A stretch of DNA of 64,000 nucleotides from positions 186,001 through 250,000 of the forward strand of contig JBCAYL010000001.1 of the NCBI GenBank assembly GCA_038533575.1, written 5' to 3'. The translations under genes and the position numbers were made by a program. This DNA is from Pseudomonadota bacterium. Lineage in GTDB: Bacteria > Pseudomonadota > Alphaproteobacteria > Rhodobacterales > Rhodobacteraceae. The notes under the pieces were generated by a model that saw nothing but the letters and a program-made list of their open reading frames with translations, made no database searches and was not told the DNA's origin. Position 1 is the stretch's first letter, and the number at the start of each line of letters is the position of its first letter. Of the stretch, positions 42,602-51,413 are shown piece after piece.

Positions 42602-43599
42602 TGCCGAGGCTTGCCACCTACAACGTGGAGTGGTTCGCGAAGCTCTTCGACGGTGCGGGCGAGCCGCAAGCGGATGGCGGGTGGTCCGGGCGCCATGACG
42701 TGACCCGTGCCGCGCAGCTTGCGGGCCTCACCCGGGTTTTCCGCGAGGTCGATGCCGATCTCTGGGTGATCATCGAGGCGCCCGATGACGGCCCGGACAG
42801 GTCCACCAGGGTGGCGCTCGAGACCTTCGCCGAGGCCGCCGGCCTGCGCGCGTCGCGGACGCTCGTGGGCTTTGCCAACGATACCCAGCAGGAGATCGCG
42901 CTCCTCTATGATCCCGCGGTCGTCACCGCGCTCCATGATCCGCAGGAGAGCAGGGACGCGCCGCGCTTTGACCGGGATCTCGCCATCGATCTCGACGTCG
43001 ATGCGCGGGGCGACCGGGTGGTGTGGTCGAAGCCCCCGCTCGAAGCCGCGATCACCATCGGTGACCACGCGCTCCGCCTCATCGGTGTCCATGCGAAGTC
43101 GAAGGCGCCCCATGGCGCCCGGACACCGGCGGATGTCATGCGTATCTCCATCTCCAACCGCCGCAAGCAGCTTGCGCAATGCATCTGGCTACGCCGCCGC
43201 GTGGAAGCGCATCTGGCCGCCGGGGAGCCGCTCATCGTGGCGGGAGATTTCAACGACGGCCCGGGCCTCGATGAATACGAAGAGCTCTTCGGGCGCTCTG
43301 GCGTGGAGATCGTCATGGGCGAGGGGGTGCAGGCGCTCTTCGATCCCCATGCGCGCGCGGCCCTTGTATCCCGCTTTGCCACGCCCACGACGGCGCGGTT
43401 CTGGCTGAGCCATGAGGAGCGCTACCTGCAGGCGCTTCTCGACTACGTCATGGTGTCGCCCGACCTGCGCGCGCGGGATCCACGCTGGCGCATCTGGCAC
43501 CCCTTCGATGACCCGCAGTGCTTTCGGGATGCAGGCCTGCGGCAGGCGCTCCTCGACGCCTCCGACCACTTCCCCGTTTCCATGGACATCGCGCTCTGA
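42601..43599 (+). CDS. Endonuclease/exonuclease/phosphatase (EEP) fold protein
   Basis: A 332-residue EEP-superfamily hydrolase. Motifs: RLATYNVEWFAKLF (Asn/Glu of the metal site), DLWVIIEAPD, IGVHAKSKAPHG, PLIVAGDFNDGPG (catalytic Asp/Asn) and the terminal DASDHFPVSMDI (SDHxP). This is the DNase I/exonuclease III fold; whether it acts on nucleic acid or phospho-lipid is not clear. No signal peptide. It is coupled to the DjlA-like gene by TGATG. Confidence 0.87.
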   Translation: MPRLATYNVEWFAKLFDGAGEPQADGGWSGRHDVTRAAQLAGLTRVFREVDADLWVIIEAPDDGPDRSTRVALETFAEAAGLRASRTLVGFANDTQQEIALLYDPAVVTALHDPQESRDAPRFDRDLAIDLDVDARGDRVVWSKPPLEAAITIGDHALRLIGVHAKSKAPHGARTPADVMRISISNRRKQLAQCIWLRRRVEAHLAAGEPLIVAGDFNDGPGLDEYEELFGRSGVEIVMGEGVQALFDPHARAALVSRFATPTTARFWLSHEERYLQALLDYVMVSPDLRARDPRWRIWHPFDDPQCFRDAGLRQALLDASDHFPVSMDIAL

Positions 43600-43636
43600 G
43601 CTTTGCGACGGGCCTCGGAGCGCCTATTTATGAAAT

Positions 43637-44005
43637 ATGAGACAGCTTTTCCTGATCGCCGCCCTCGCTCTGCCCTCCGCCGCGCTTGCGCAGGAGACAG
43701 GCGACGAGGAGGGCCTTTCGCTTATGGAGCGCGGCGCGCAGCTTTTCTTCGAGGGGCTGATGGACGAGATGGAGCCCGCCATCGAGGGGTTCGAGGGCCT
43801 TGCGCGCGATATCGGTCCTGCCATGCGCGACATGCTCGAGCAGATGGGGCCCGCCTTCGCCGACCTCATGGAGAGCATCGACGATCTGTCCAATTACGAG
43901 CCGCCAGAGATGTTGCCCAACGGGGATATCATCATCCGTCGCAAGCCGGACGCGCCCGACTTCGAGATGCCCGAGATCGGCGAGGACGGCGCAGTGGAGC
44001 TCTGA
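43637..44005 (+). CDS. Small secreted acidic protein, unknown function
   Basis: A 122-residue protein: MRQLFLIAALALPSAALA is a signal peptide cut before QETGDEEG. The mature part is amphipathic and acidic, with EGLMDEMEPAIEGFEGLARD and DMLEQMGPAFADLMESI, then a C-terminal strand-like NYEPPEMLPNGDIIIRRKPD. Similar proteins in rhodobacters carry misleading names such as AAA ATPase; there is no P-loop here. Probably periplasmic. It is followed tail-to-tail by the ppx-like gene nine bases on. Confidence 0.75.
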   Translation: MRQLFLIAALALPSAALAQETGDEEGLSLMERGAQLFFEGLMDEMEPAIEGFEGLARDIGPAMRDMLEQMGPAFADLMESIDDLSNYEPPEMLPNGDIIIRRKPDAPDFEMPEIGEDGAVEL

Positions 44006-44014
44006 GGCCGCCGC

Positions 44015-45574
44015 CTAGGCGGCGCGGGTCTTCTGCCGGGCGATCTTGATGTTAGTCTCTGCCTCGAGCGCTGCGGCCAGGCTATTGAAGCGCGCCTCCA
44101 CGACTTCGCCAAACAGCGGCTCGGCGGCTTGGGAGAGCGTGAGTGTCAGCACCTTCTTCTTGGGCGCCCAGTGGAGCGAGGCCCCGGTATCGTCGGCCTC
44201 GGCCCAGAGCATGGCCCCGAAGCGCATCGCGCGCCCCACGATCTCCGCCAGCGATTGCTCTGCCTCCGAGAGCATGGGCACGAGATCGTCGATCCGGCTG
44301 CCCGCGCGGCTGTTCTTGTAGCGGTGCAGGAGGGCAAGCCCGAGGAACACCCGCTCGGCATGCTTGAGCCCGCCCAGATTGGCGCGCGTGGCATTATCAA
44401 AGCAGACCTCCGCGCGGTAATCGGGATGCGCCCGCCAGCTCACGTCGTGGAGCAGGCAGGCCGCCTTGATTAGACGCTTCTCGGCCATGTTGGTCCGGGA
44501 GAAGAGCGGCGCGATAAATTCGTAGAGCCGTGTCCCGAAGCCCGGCAGGCGGGCATCCTTGGCCTCGGCAAAGCGGCACGCCTCGATCAGCGGGTCCCGC
44601 TTGCGCAGCCGCTCAGGCATCTGTTCGTAAAGCAGGCCTTCCCGGATCCCGTAGGAGGAGACGGCGATGTCCCGCGGCTTGAAGCGGCCCACGAGGCGGT
44701 GGAGCACCTCCGCGGCGAGGGGAACGAGCGCCATCCGCGTGGCGGAGATCGAGCAGCGCGCGCGGAGCGCCTCGTGGTCTTCGGCGGCGAGGTATTCGGC
44801 CGTGGCGCGCACGTCCTTCGACGTCATCCGGTATTCGTGGAGCACGTGAAGAGGGTAGCCGCGGCGGTCCATGTCGATGCGCGCGAAGGCGCGCCATGAG
44901 CCGCCGACGAGAAAGAGCCTGTTGGGCTGGGCGCCGAGCGCCTCCTCCATGCGCGCGAGATGTTCGTCGATCAGGGCCTTGCGTCCCTTCTTGCCGCCGG
45001 TGACGTCCTTCATCTTGAGCGGCCCGAGCGGAGATGTTTCGCGGCGGCCCACGAGGCCGCCCTCGATTTCGGCCAGTTCCATGGAGGAGCCGCCGATGTC
45101 GCAGACGAGGCCGTAGGAGCCCGGCCAGCCAAGGAGCACGCCCTGCGCGGAGAGCCGCGCTTCCTCGCGCCCGTCCACGACCCAGATCTTGAGGCCGGTT
45201 TCGCGCTCCACATCCGCGCGGAAGGCGGGGCCGTCCTCGGCGTCGCGCACGGCGGCGGTGGCGGCCACCGTGATATCCTTGACGCCCGCGCCGCGGGCCA
45301 CGGCGGCAAAGCGCTTCATGGCTGCGAGGGCGCGCACGCGGCCTTCGGGATTAAGGTGACCGGTCTCGCCAAGGCCCGCGCCGAGGCCGCACATGATCTT
45401 CTCGTTGTAGAAATATGCTGGCGAGCGCGCGGCCCCATCAAAGATGACGAGGCGCACGGAGTTGGAGCCCACATCCACGACGCCCACGCGGCTGAGCGCG
45501 CGAGCAGACGGGTCCTCGAAGAGGGGCCGCCCGAAAGGGCCCCAGTCATCGGGTGTGTCGCTTGGACCGTCCAT
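44015..45574 (-). CDS. Ppx/GppA family exopolyphosphatase
   Basis: A 519-residue ASKHA-fold phosphatase. VGVVDVGSNSVRLVIFDG (31-48) and GLVCDIGGSSMELAEIEGG form the phosphate and Mg2+ site. The C-terminal half (about 330-519) is an HD-like helical domain with KAACLLHDVSW (LHD). These enzymes degrade polyphosphate or pppGpp. It lies at the end of a minus-strand set with ppk1, so synthesis and breakdown of polyphosphate are encoded together. ATG 45574 (MDGPSD); an earlier in-frame start at 45610 is less likely. Confidence 0.9.
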   Translation of the reverse strand: MDGPSDTPDDWGPFGRPLFEDPSARALSRVGVVDVGSNSVRLVIFDGAARSPAYFYNEKIMCGLGAGLGETGHLNPEGRVRALAAMKRFAAVARGAGVKDITVAATAAVRDAEDGPAFRADVERETGLKIWVVDGREEARLSAQGVLLGWPGSYGLVCDIGGSSMELAEIEGGLVGRRETSPLGPLKMKDVTGGKKGRKALIDEHLARMEEALGAQPNRLFLVGGSWRAFARIDMDRRGYPLHVLHEYRMTSKDVRATAEYLAAEDHEALRARCSISATRMALVPLAAEVLHRLVGRFKPRDIAVSSYGIREGLLYEQMPERLRKRDPLIEACRFAEAKDARLPGFGTRLYEFIAPLFSRTNMAEKRLIKAACLLHDVSWRAHPDYRAEVCFDNATRANLGGLKHAERVFLGLALLHRYKNSRAGSRIDDLVPMLSEAEQSLAEIVGRAMRFGAMLWAEADDTGASLHWAPKKKVLTLTLSQAAEPLFGEVVEARFNSLAAALEAETNIKIARQKTRAA

Positions 45575-45652
45575 GCGTCTCCCTCGTGCCGGACGCCTTA
45601 GTGATGCCAAGGGGCCGGGGAGGCGTCAATGGGACGAAAGGGACCGCCCGTT

Positions 45653-46057
45653 TCAGCCGTCTCGCGTGGGGTCGGCGGGATTAGTGGAATAAAGTGCGAG
45701 CTTGTTGCCCTGCGGATCGCGCAGGTAGCCGACGTAGAAATTTGGGCTGTAGGCGGCGCGAAAACCGGGCTGACCTTCATCTGTCCCATCCGCCGCCAGA
45801 CCTGCGGCATGAAGCGTGCGGACCTGCGCCTGATCCTTGGCCTCGAAGGCGATCATCATTCCGTTGCCCGGTGTTGCGGGCGCGCCATTGAAAGGCCTCG
45901 TGATGTAGATGTCGACGGCCTTTGGCTCCGACGGGAGAAGGTATTCCATGCCGCGCTCATCGGCCTCCACCGTGTAGCCCATGGGCAGGAGGATCGCGTC
46001 GTAGAACCGGCGGGCGACCGTAAAGTCATCCGCCCCGATGTTGACGTTGCCGATCAA
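45653..46057 (-). CDS. VOC family protein
   Basis: A 134-residue glyoxalase/bleomycin-resistance fold protein: MIGNVNIGADDFTVARRFYD at the start, GMMIAFEAKDQAQVRTLHAA in the middle and YFVGYLRDPQGNKLALYS-like end (FYVGYLRDPQGNKLALYS). The fold binds a metal in many members; activity here unknown. It starts two bases after the ppk1 stop, and is followed by the ppx-like gene, so it is set inside the polyphosphate operon. Confidence 0.85.
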   Translation of the reverse strand: MIGNVNIGADDFTVARRFYDAILLPMGYTVEADERGMEYLLPSEPKAVDIYITRPFNGAPATPGNGMMIAFEAKDQAQVRTLHAAGLAADGTDEGQPGFRAAYSPNFYVGYLRDPQGNKLALYSTNPADPTRDG

Positions 46058-46059
46058 GG

Positions 46060-48246
46060 TCAGTCGTCCGAGCCGTGGGTCAGCTTGGGCACATCCGCGG
46101 CCCCCGCCGAGCCGCGGCCCGAGAGCGACGGGTTCTCCATGAAGAAGCGGTGGCAGCTGAAGGCGAAGTCTTCGCCGGTCTCGGCGCGGGTGAAGGAGCC
46201 GTCGGCATTCATCACCCAGCTTTGCGCCACGTCAGCGAGATTGGCGGCCATGATCTGGCTCACGATCTGCGCTTTCACCGTCTTGTTGGTGCATTCCACC
46301 AGCGTCTCCACGCGGCGGTTCAGGTTGCGCCCCATCCAATCGGCCGAGGACATGAAGACGCGCGCCTTGCCCGAGGGCAGCCCGTGGCCATTGCCGAAGC
46401 AGACGATCCGCGAATGCTCCAAAAAGCGGCCCACCACGGATTTCACCCGGATATTCTCCGACAGCCCTTCAACACCCGGGCGCAGCCCGCAGATGCCGCG
46501 CACGACGAGGTCGATCTGCACGCCGCCCTGAGACGCGGCGTAAAGCGCGTCGATCACCTCGGCATCGATGAGCGAGTTCATCTTGGCCCAGATCTGTGCG
46601 GGCTTGCCGGCCTTGGCATGATCGATCTCGGCCTTGATGAGATCGAGAAGCCGCGGCTTGAGCGTGGTCGGCGAGATCGCGAGGTTCTCCAGCGCCTCGG
46701 GCTCGGCATAGCCCGACAGGTAATTGAACACCTTGGTGGCATCCCGCCCCAGTGCGCGGTCGCACGTGAAGAGGGAAAGGTCGGTATACACCTTGGCCGT
46801 GCCGGGGTGGTAATTGCCCGTCCCGAAATGCGTATAGGTGACGAGCTCCTTGCCCTCGCGCCGCACGACGACGGAGATCTTTGCATGGGTCTTCAGGTTC
46901 ATGAAGCCGTAGACCACGTGCGCGCCGGAGCGCTCCAGCCGCCGGGACTGCCGGATATTGGCGGCCTCGTCGAAGCGGGCCTTCAGCTCCACGAGCGCGG
47001 TGACGGACTTGCCCTCTTCGGCGGCCTCGCAGAGCGCCTCGACGATGGGGCTGTCCTTTGACGTGCGGTAGAGCGTCTGCTTGATGGCCACCACGTTGGG
47101 ATCGCGCGCGGCCTGCCCGAGGAAGCGCACCACCATGTCGAAGGTCTCGTAGGGGTGGTGCAGAAGCATGTCCTTTTGCCGTATGGCGGCGAACATGTCC
47201 CCGTCATGATCCTGGACGCGCTCGGGCACGCGGGGCGTGAAGGAAGGCCAGAGCAGATCGGGGCGATGGTCGCCCACGAGCTCCGCGAGGTCCGCCATGC
47301 CAATGAGGCCCTCGATCTCGATCACTTCCTGCTCGGTGACGCAGAGCTCGCTCATGATTTCCGCCTTGAGCCCGGCGGGCGCGCCTGCGGAGAGCTTCAT
47401 GCGCACGACCTCGCCCCGGCGCCGTCGTTTGAGCGCGGTCTCGAATTCGCGCACGAGGTCCTCGGCCTCTTCCTCGAGTTCGAGGTCGCTGTCGCGCAGG
47501 ATTCGGAAGGCGCAGTGGCCCTTGAGCTTGTAGCCCGGAAAGAGGCTGTCGATGTGCAGCAGCAGAAGCTCTTCGGTCGGCAGCACGCGGCGCGAGCCCG
47601 AGGCCGGCAGATCCCAGAAGCGCTGGAGCTGCGAGGGAATGGGCAGGAGGGCGCGGAGCGGCTCCTTGTTCGATTTCCGCTCGAGCTCCAGGGCGAGCGC
47701 AAAGCCCGTGTTCGGCAAAAACGGGAAGGGGTGGGCCGGGTCGATGGCCAGCGGCGACAGCACCGCGAAAACCTGGCTCACGAAGACCTCGCTCAGCTCG
47801 GCGCGGTCTTCCTCGGTGAGTTCGGAGGCGGTGAGGATATCGATGCCCTCGGCCTCCATGAGCTGCTTGAGGTCGGCATAGACGACCTGCTGCCGCTCCA
47901 TGAGATTGCGGGCGTCGGTGTTGATCTGCACCAGCTGCTCTGCGGGCGTCAGGCCGTCCGCGGCGGGGGTGGTGTTGCCTGCCTGTGCCAGCTCGCGGAG
48001 ACCGGCGACGCGGACGGTGTAGAATTCATCGAGGTTCGTGGCCGAGATCGACAGGAACCGGAGCCGCTCGAGGAGCGGCACGCGCGGGTTCTCGGCCTCC
48101 TCCAGCACGCGCCAGTTGAAGCCCAGCCAGCTCAGCTCGCGATTGTAGAACCGCGCCGGGCTCTTCAGATCGAAATCCGGCGCAGCCACCGCGCGCTCGG
48201 AAGCGTGCAGAAAGTCGGCATGGGTCTTGGGCAGATCTTTGGGCAT
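46060..48246 (-). CDS. ppk1: Polyphosphate kinase 1
   Basis: A 728-residue enzyme making polyphosphate from ATP. N domain FYNRELSWLGFNWRVLEEA, head domain ISATNLDEFYTVRVAGL, and catalytic C domains with the autophosphorylated histidine in KTHAKISVV (His454) and the HFGTGNYHPGTAKVYTDLS motif. Length is normal. It is in line with the AI-2E gene and hdaA upstream, VOC and ppx-like genes downstream, an order common in rhodobacters. ATG 48246. Confidence 0.95.
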   Translation of the reverse strand: MPKDLPKTHADFLHASERAVAAPDFDLKSPARFYNRELSWLGFNWRVLEEAENPRVPLLERLRFLSISATNLDEFYTVRVAGLRELAQAGNTTPAADGLTPAEQLVQINTDARNLMERQQVVYADLKQLMEAEGIDILTASELTEEDRAELSEVFVSQVFAVLSPLAIDPAHPFPFLPNTGFALALELERKSNKEPLRALLPIPSQLQRFWDLPASGSRRVLPTEELLLLHIDSLFPGYKLKGHCAFRILRDSDLELEEEAEDLVREFETALKRRRRGEVVRMKLSAGAPAGLKAEIMSELCVTEQEVIEIEGLIGMADLAELVGDHRPDLLWPSFTPRVPERVQDHDGDMFAAIRQKDMLLHHPYETFDMVVRFLGQAARDPNVVAIKQTLYRTSKDSPIVEALCEAAEEGKSVTALVELKARFDEAANIRQSRRLERSGAHVVYGFMNLKTHAKISVVVRREGKELVTYTHFGTGNYHPGTAKVYTDLSLFTCDRALGRDATKVFNYLSGYAEPEALENLAISPTTLKPRLLDLIKAEIDHAKAGKPAQIWAKMNSLIDAEVIDALYAASQGGVQIDLVVRGICGLRPGVEGLSENIRVKSVVGRFLEHSRIVCFGNGHGLPSGKARVFMSSADWMGRNLNRRVETLVECTNKTVKAQIVSQIMAANLADVAQSWVMNADGSFTRAETGEDFAFSCHRFFMENPSLSGRGSAGAADVPKLTHGSDD

Positions 48247-48287
48247 CGCACGATCATGACAGGCGTTTGTGACACAAGAGTGTCGCC

Positions 48288-48950
48288 CTATTCGGCGTCC
48301 GCGTCCAGTACGCGCGCCGCCAGCGCCGTGGTGATCTCGCGTTTCTCGGCCAGGGAGAGCGTGTCGAGGCGGGCGACGATGCGGCCTGCCTCGGCATAGC
48401 TGCGGCCCATGCGGCGCGTCAGGTATCCCAGGAGGTTCGGGGCCGGATTGAGCTGCCGGTCCACCATGAGCTTGGCGAGGATGGCCGTGAGCGTGGCGTC
48501 GTCGGGCGCCTCGATGCGCGCGATGGCGGTGGCTTCCATGCGGCTTTTCAGATCCGGCAGCGTGATATTCCAGGCGCTCGGGGGCGTCCGCGCCACGAGG
48601 AGGAGCGGCAGGCCCGCGGCAGCGAGGTTGTTGTGGAGGTGAAAGAGCGCCTCCTCGGCCTCCCTGCGGCCCGCGACCGCCTCCGCATCATCCACGATGA
48701 CGGGCGTCTCCGCGCGGTCTGGCAGGTCGCGCGCGCCGTGGAGCTGGGCGGCGCCGGTGCGGCTGGCGTGTATGCGCGCGAGGTGGGTCTTGCCGGCGCC
48801 CGCCTCGCCCGTGAGCACGAGTTTGCCCAGCGGCCACGTGGCCGGGTCCGCCAGCATTGCGCGCGCCACGGCGCTGGCCTCTCCTTCGTAGAAATCGTGG
48901 GCGGCGTAGGAGGTGCGGAGCGGCTGCGGGAAGGCGAGCTGCTCAGCCAT
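48288..48950 (-). CDS. hdaA: DnaA-related replication regulator HdaA
   Basis: A 220-residue single AAA+ module related to DnaA domain III, without a DNA-binding domain. MAEQLAFPQPLRTSYAA gives the clamp-binding QLxF-type peptide at the N-terminus (QLAFP), then GEAGAGKTHLARI (Walker A) and VDDAE (Walker B). HdaA works with the DnaN clamp to stimulate ATP hydrolysis by DnaA and so limit replication initiation. ATG 48950 overlaps the end of the upstream AI-2E gene by eight bases. Confidence 0.9.
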   Translation of the reverse strand: MAEQLAFPQPLRTSYAAHDFYEGEASAVARAMLADPATWPLGKLVLTGEAGAGKTHLARIHASRTGAAQLHGARDLPDRAETPVIVDDAEAVAGRREAEEALFHLHNNLAAAGLPLLLVARTPPSAWNITLPDLKSRMEATAIARIEAPDDATLTAILAKLMVDRQLNPAPNLLGYLTRRMGRSYAEAGRIVARLDTLSLAEKREITTALAARVLDADAE

Positions 48951-50064
48951 CCTCGCGCGCCTCCTCCTGCTCGCTGGTGCCCAGGTAGAGAAGCCCGGAC
49001 TTGTATTCCTGCACGAGGAACCGGGCGAGGACCCCGATGGCAGCCGCGAGCGGCACGGCAATGAGAAGCCCTAGAAAGCCGAAGAGCGCGCCGAAGACCG
49101 AGAGCGCGAGGAGGAGCCAGACTGGATGGAGCCCCACGGAGCTGCCCACGAGCTTGGGCGTGAGCACGTTGCCTTCCACGGCCTGTCCCGCCGCGAAGAT
49201 GCCGCCGACGATGACGATGCGTACCCAGTCTGTCCCCTCGCGGAGGACCTCGCCGTCCGCCCCGGTCTCCATGCCCCAGAACTGGAAGAGCGCGAGGCCG
49301 ATGGCGAGGGCACCGCCAATGATCGCGCCGAGATAGGGGATGAACGTCACGAGGCCCGCGATGAAGCCCACGACGAGCCCGAACTGGAGGCCCACCGCCA
49401 TGAGCGCCACGGCGTAATAGGTGCCGAGGATGAGGCAGACGGTGCCCATGCCGCGCACAAAGCCCGCGAGGACTTGGTCGATCTCGCGGGCGAGCGTGCG
49501 CACAGTGTCGAGGTGGTCGCGGGGGATCAGCTTGTCGATCTCGGCAACGAGGTTGTCCCAATCGAGCAGAAGATAGAACGCCACCACCGGCACGATGACG
49601 AAGAGGAGTACGATGTTGATGACCCCCGCTGCGGAGGTGAGGAGCGTATTGACGAGCTCGCCGCCGCGGCTCTGGATCGTCTCGCCCAGCGAGACCAGCG
49701 ATTGGCGCGCCACGGAGGTCTCGTCCATGAGCGTGGGGTAGCGCGAGGTCAGGAAATCCCTGAGATTGCCGAACATCGTGGGCGCCGAATTGAAGAGCGT
49801 CACCGCCTGCTGCACGAGCGCTGGCACCACGAGCACAACGAGCAGCACGAAGATCATGACTGCCACGATGGTGATGATCACCGTGGCCAGCACCCGGCTG
49901 CAGCCCAGTGCCTCCAGACGGTCGGCGACGGGATCAAGGAAGTAGGCGATGGCCATGCCGATGATGAAGGGCATGATGACCGAGCCCAGATACCAGAGCG
50001 CCATCGCCGTGATGATCGCGGCGACAGACCAGTAAAGCAGCTGTGTGCGGGTCGGCAGGGCCAT
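48943..50064 (-). CDS. AI-2E family transporter (PerM/YdbP-like)
   Basis: A 373-residue membrane protein of the AI-2 exporter family. Two N-terminal helices (about 12-30, 33-60), a helical periplasmic part (100-150), then LPYLGAIIGG-like motif (FIPYLGAIIGGALAIGLALF) and C-terminal helices with LTPKLVGSSVGLHPVWLLLAL, the family signature. Some relatives act as Na+/H+ antiporters or exporters; substrate here unknown. ATG 50064. First gene in the run AI-2E, hdaA, ppk1, VOC, ppx. Confidence 0.92.
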   Translation of the reverse strand: MALPTRTQLLYWSVAAIITAMALWYLGSVIMPFIIGMAIAYFLDPVADRLEALGCSRVLATVIITIVAVMIFVLLVVLVVPALVQQAVTLFNSAPTMFGNLRDFLTSRYPTLMDETSVARQSLVSLGETIQSRGGELVNTLLTSAAGVINIVLLFVIVPVVAFYLLLDWDNLVAEIDKLIPRDHLDTVRTLAREIDQVLAGFVRGMGTVCLILGTYYAVALMAVGLQFGLVVGFIAGLVTFIPYLGAIIGGALAIGLALFQFWGMETGADGEVLREGTDWVRIVIVGGIFAAGQAVEGNVLTPKLVGSSVGLHPVWLLLALSVFGALFGFLGLLIAVPLAAAIGVLARFLVQEYKSGLLYLGTSEQEEAREDG

Positions 50065-50192
50065 GGGAGCCTTCGAGTTGACTGCTCACTTGGTCCGACG
50101 TTCGGCGCGCGACTTCAAGGCAAAAGGCGCGTGGCGCGGTAGCAGGGGCGAAAGCGGCGGCCCGTCGCCCGCCTTGTGGACAGCAGAAGCAC

Positions 50193-50226
50193 AGAACGAA
50201 AGAGGCCGGGCGCAGGGCCCGGCCTC
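50193..50226 (-). terminator. Terminator of the fasciclin gene
   Basis: GAGGCCGGG (50202-50210) and CCCGGCCTC (50218-50226) form a nine-pair stem; on the minus strand it is followed by TTTCGTTCT. It lies 18 bases after the stop. Confidence 0.75.
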
Positions 50227-50243
50227 CTCCAAATCAGGGTGCC

Positions 50244-50759
50244 TTAGTGGCAATCGGGGCGCGTGCCGGGCAGAAGCACCTTGTCGATCACGTGAATGAC
50301 GCCGTTATCGGCCTCGATGTTGGCGATGATCACGTTGGCCTCGTCACCGGTCCCGTCGGCGATGGTCACGCCACCGGCCGAGGCGTCGATGCAGAGCCGC
50401 TCGGCGGTGTTCACGGGCTTATAGAAGTTCGCGCCGGGGGCGAATTCGTTGGCGAGCAGGCGGCGATCATCCACGTGGTAGGTCAGCACGGCCTGCAGCT
50501 GGCCGATGTTTTCGGGCTGGAGCAGGGTCTCGACGGTACCGTCGGGCAGCGCGGCGAAAGCATCGTTGACGGGCGCGTACACGGTGAACGGGCCGGGGCC
50601 GGAGAGCGTCTCGACGAGGCCCGCGGCGCTCACGGCGGCCACGAGGGTGGAGAAACGCTCATCGCCCGCGGCGATGTCGACGATGGTATTGGCGGATGCG
50701 GCTGCGCCGGAGACGGCGATGGCTGTGGCTACGATGGTGGACTTGATCGATGTTTTCAT
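50244..50759 (-). CDS. Fasciclin (FAS1) domain secreted protein
   Basis: A 171-residue exported protein: a signal peptide cut near residue 23 (AAASA-NT), then one FAS1 domain with the H1 and H2 motifs FSTLVAAVSAAGLVETLSG and FTVYAPVNDAFAALP, the LQAVLTYHV block, and IEADNGVIHVIDKVLLP at the end. FAS1 domains mediate adhesion or surface interactions. Two Cys (about residue 123 and 170) may form a disulfide. ATG 50759. Divergent from a GNAT gene. Confidence 0.9.
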   Translation of the reverse strand: MKTSIKSTIVATAIAVSGAAASANTIVDIAAGDERFSTLVAAVSAAGLVETLSGPGPFTVYAPVNDAFAALPDGTVETLLQPENIGQLQAVLTYHVDDRRLLANEFAPGANFYKPVNTAERLCIDASAGGVTIADGTGDEANVIIANIEADNGVIHVIDKVLLPGTRPDCH

Positions 50760-50948
50760 TGTCGAATTCCCTTCGATTTGCGCGATGCTCCCTCCCTCGG
50801 GGCATCTGCGCAGGGATACGGGGCCTGCTCGCGCACAGTTCACCGAGATCACGGATGCGTCAGGACGCGTCAGTGCTTCGCGACCGAATGTTACCGAATT
50901 TGGGCTATTTACGTGCGGAACTTGCGCTGCGGGCTAGAGTTCACCGAC

Positions 50949-51362
50949 ATGACTGTAACAATCACACTCCACGAACCGGCGCCCGAGGCGCTCAAAACCG
51001 CGCTTCACGACGGACTTTCCGCCGCGGGCCAGACCCTTGCCGCTGAAGAGATGCCCGAATTCATCCTTGCCGTGGGCGCTCCCATGCAGGCCGGCTGCAA
51101 GGGCGAGACGACATTCCGCTCCCTGCACATCTCCGAGCTCTGGGTGGATGAGAGCCTTAGGGGTCAGGGCATCGGCTCCCGCCTCCTCGAAGCCGCGGAA
51201 GAGCTCGCGCGCCAGAAAGGATGCATCCGTGTGCATCTCGAGACACGGAGCGAGGGTGCGCGGCGGCTCTACGAGCGGGTGGGTTACCGCGTCTTCGGAG
51301 AACTGGAGAACTATGACGGGGCCCAGAGCTTCTATTATCTGGAGAAGCGTCTGGACGCTTGA
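50949..51362 (+). CDS. GNAT family N-acetyltransferase
   Basis: A 137-residue acetyltransferase. The core LHISELWVDESLRGQGIGSR has the RxxGxG acetyl-CoA loop, followed by EGARRLYERVGYRVFGELEN. Short N-terminal arm. Substrate unknown; the pattern (HISELWVDExLRGxGIGxxLL, YExxGFxxxGxL) fits a widespread bacterial set. ATG 50949. It is 51 bases before proS, same strand, and may share its promoter. Confidence 0.85.
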   Translation: MTVTITLHEPAPEALKTALHDGLSAAGQTLAAEEMPEFILAVGAPMQAGCKGETTFRSLHISELWVDESLRGQGIGSRLLEAAEELARQKGCIRVHLETRSEGARRLYERVGYRVFGELENYDGAQSFYYLEKRLDA

Positions 51363-51413
51363 GGCCCCGCGGGGCATGGCCTATGCGGGCTGCGCACGAC
51401 CACGGAGGCCCGG

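Noticed and set aside
45653-46057. VOC protein as methylmalonyl-CoA epimerase
   Set aside because: Length fits, but epimerase motifs are missing and the gene is in the ppk1 operon.
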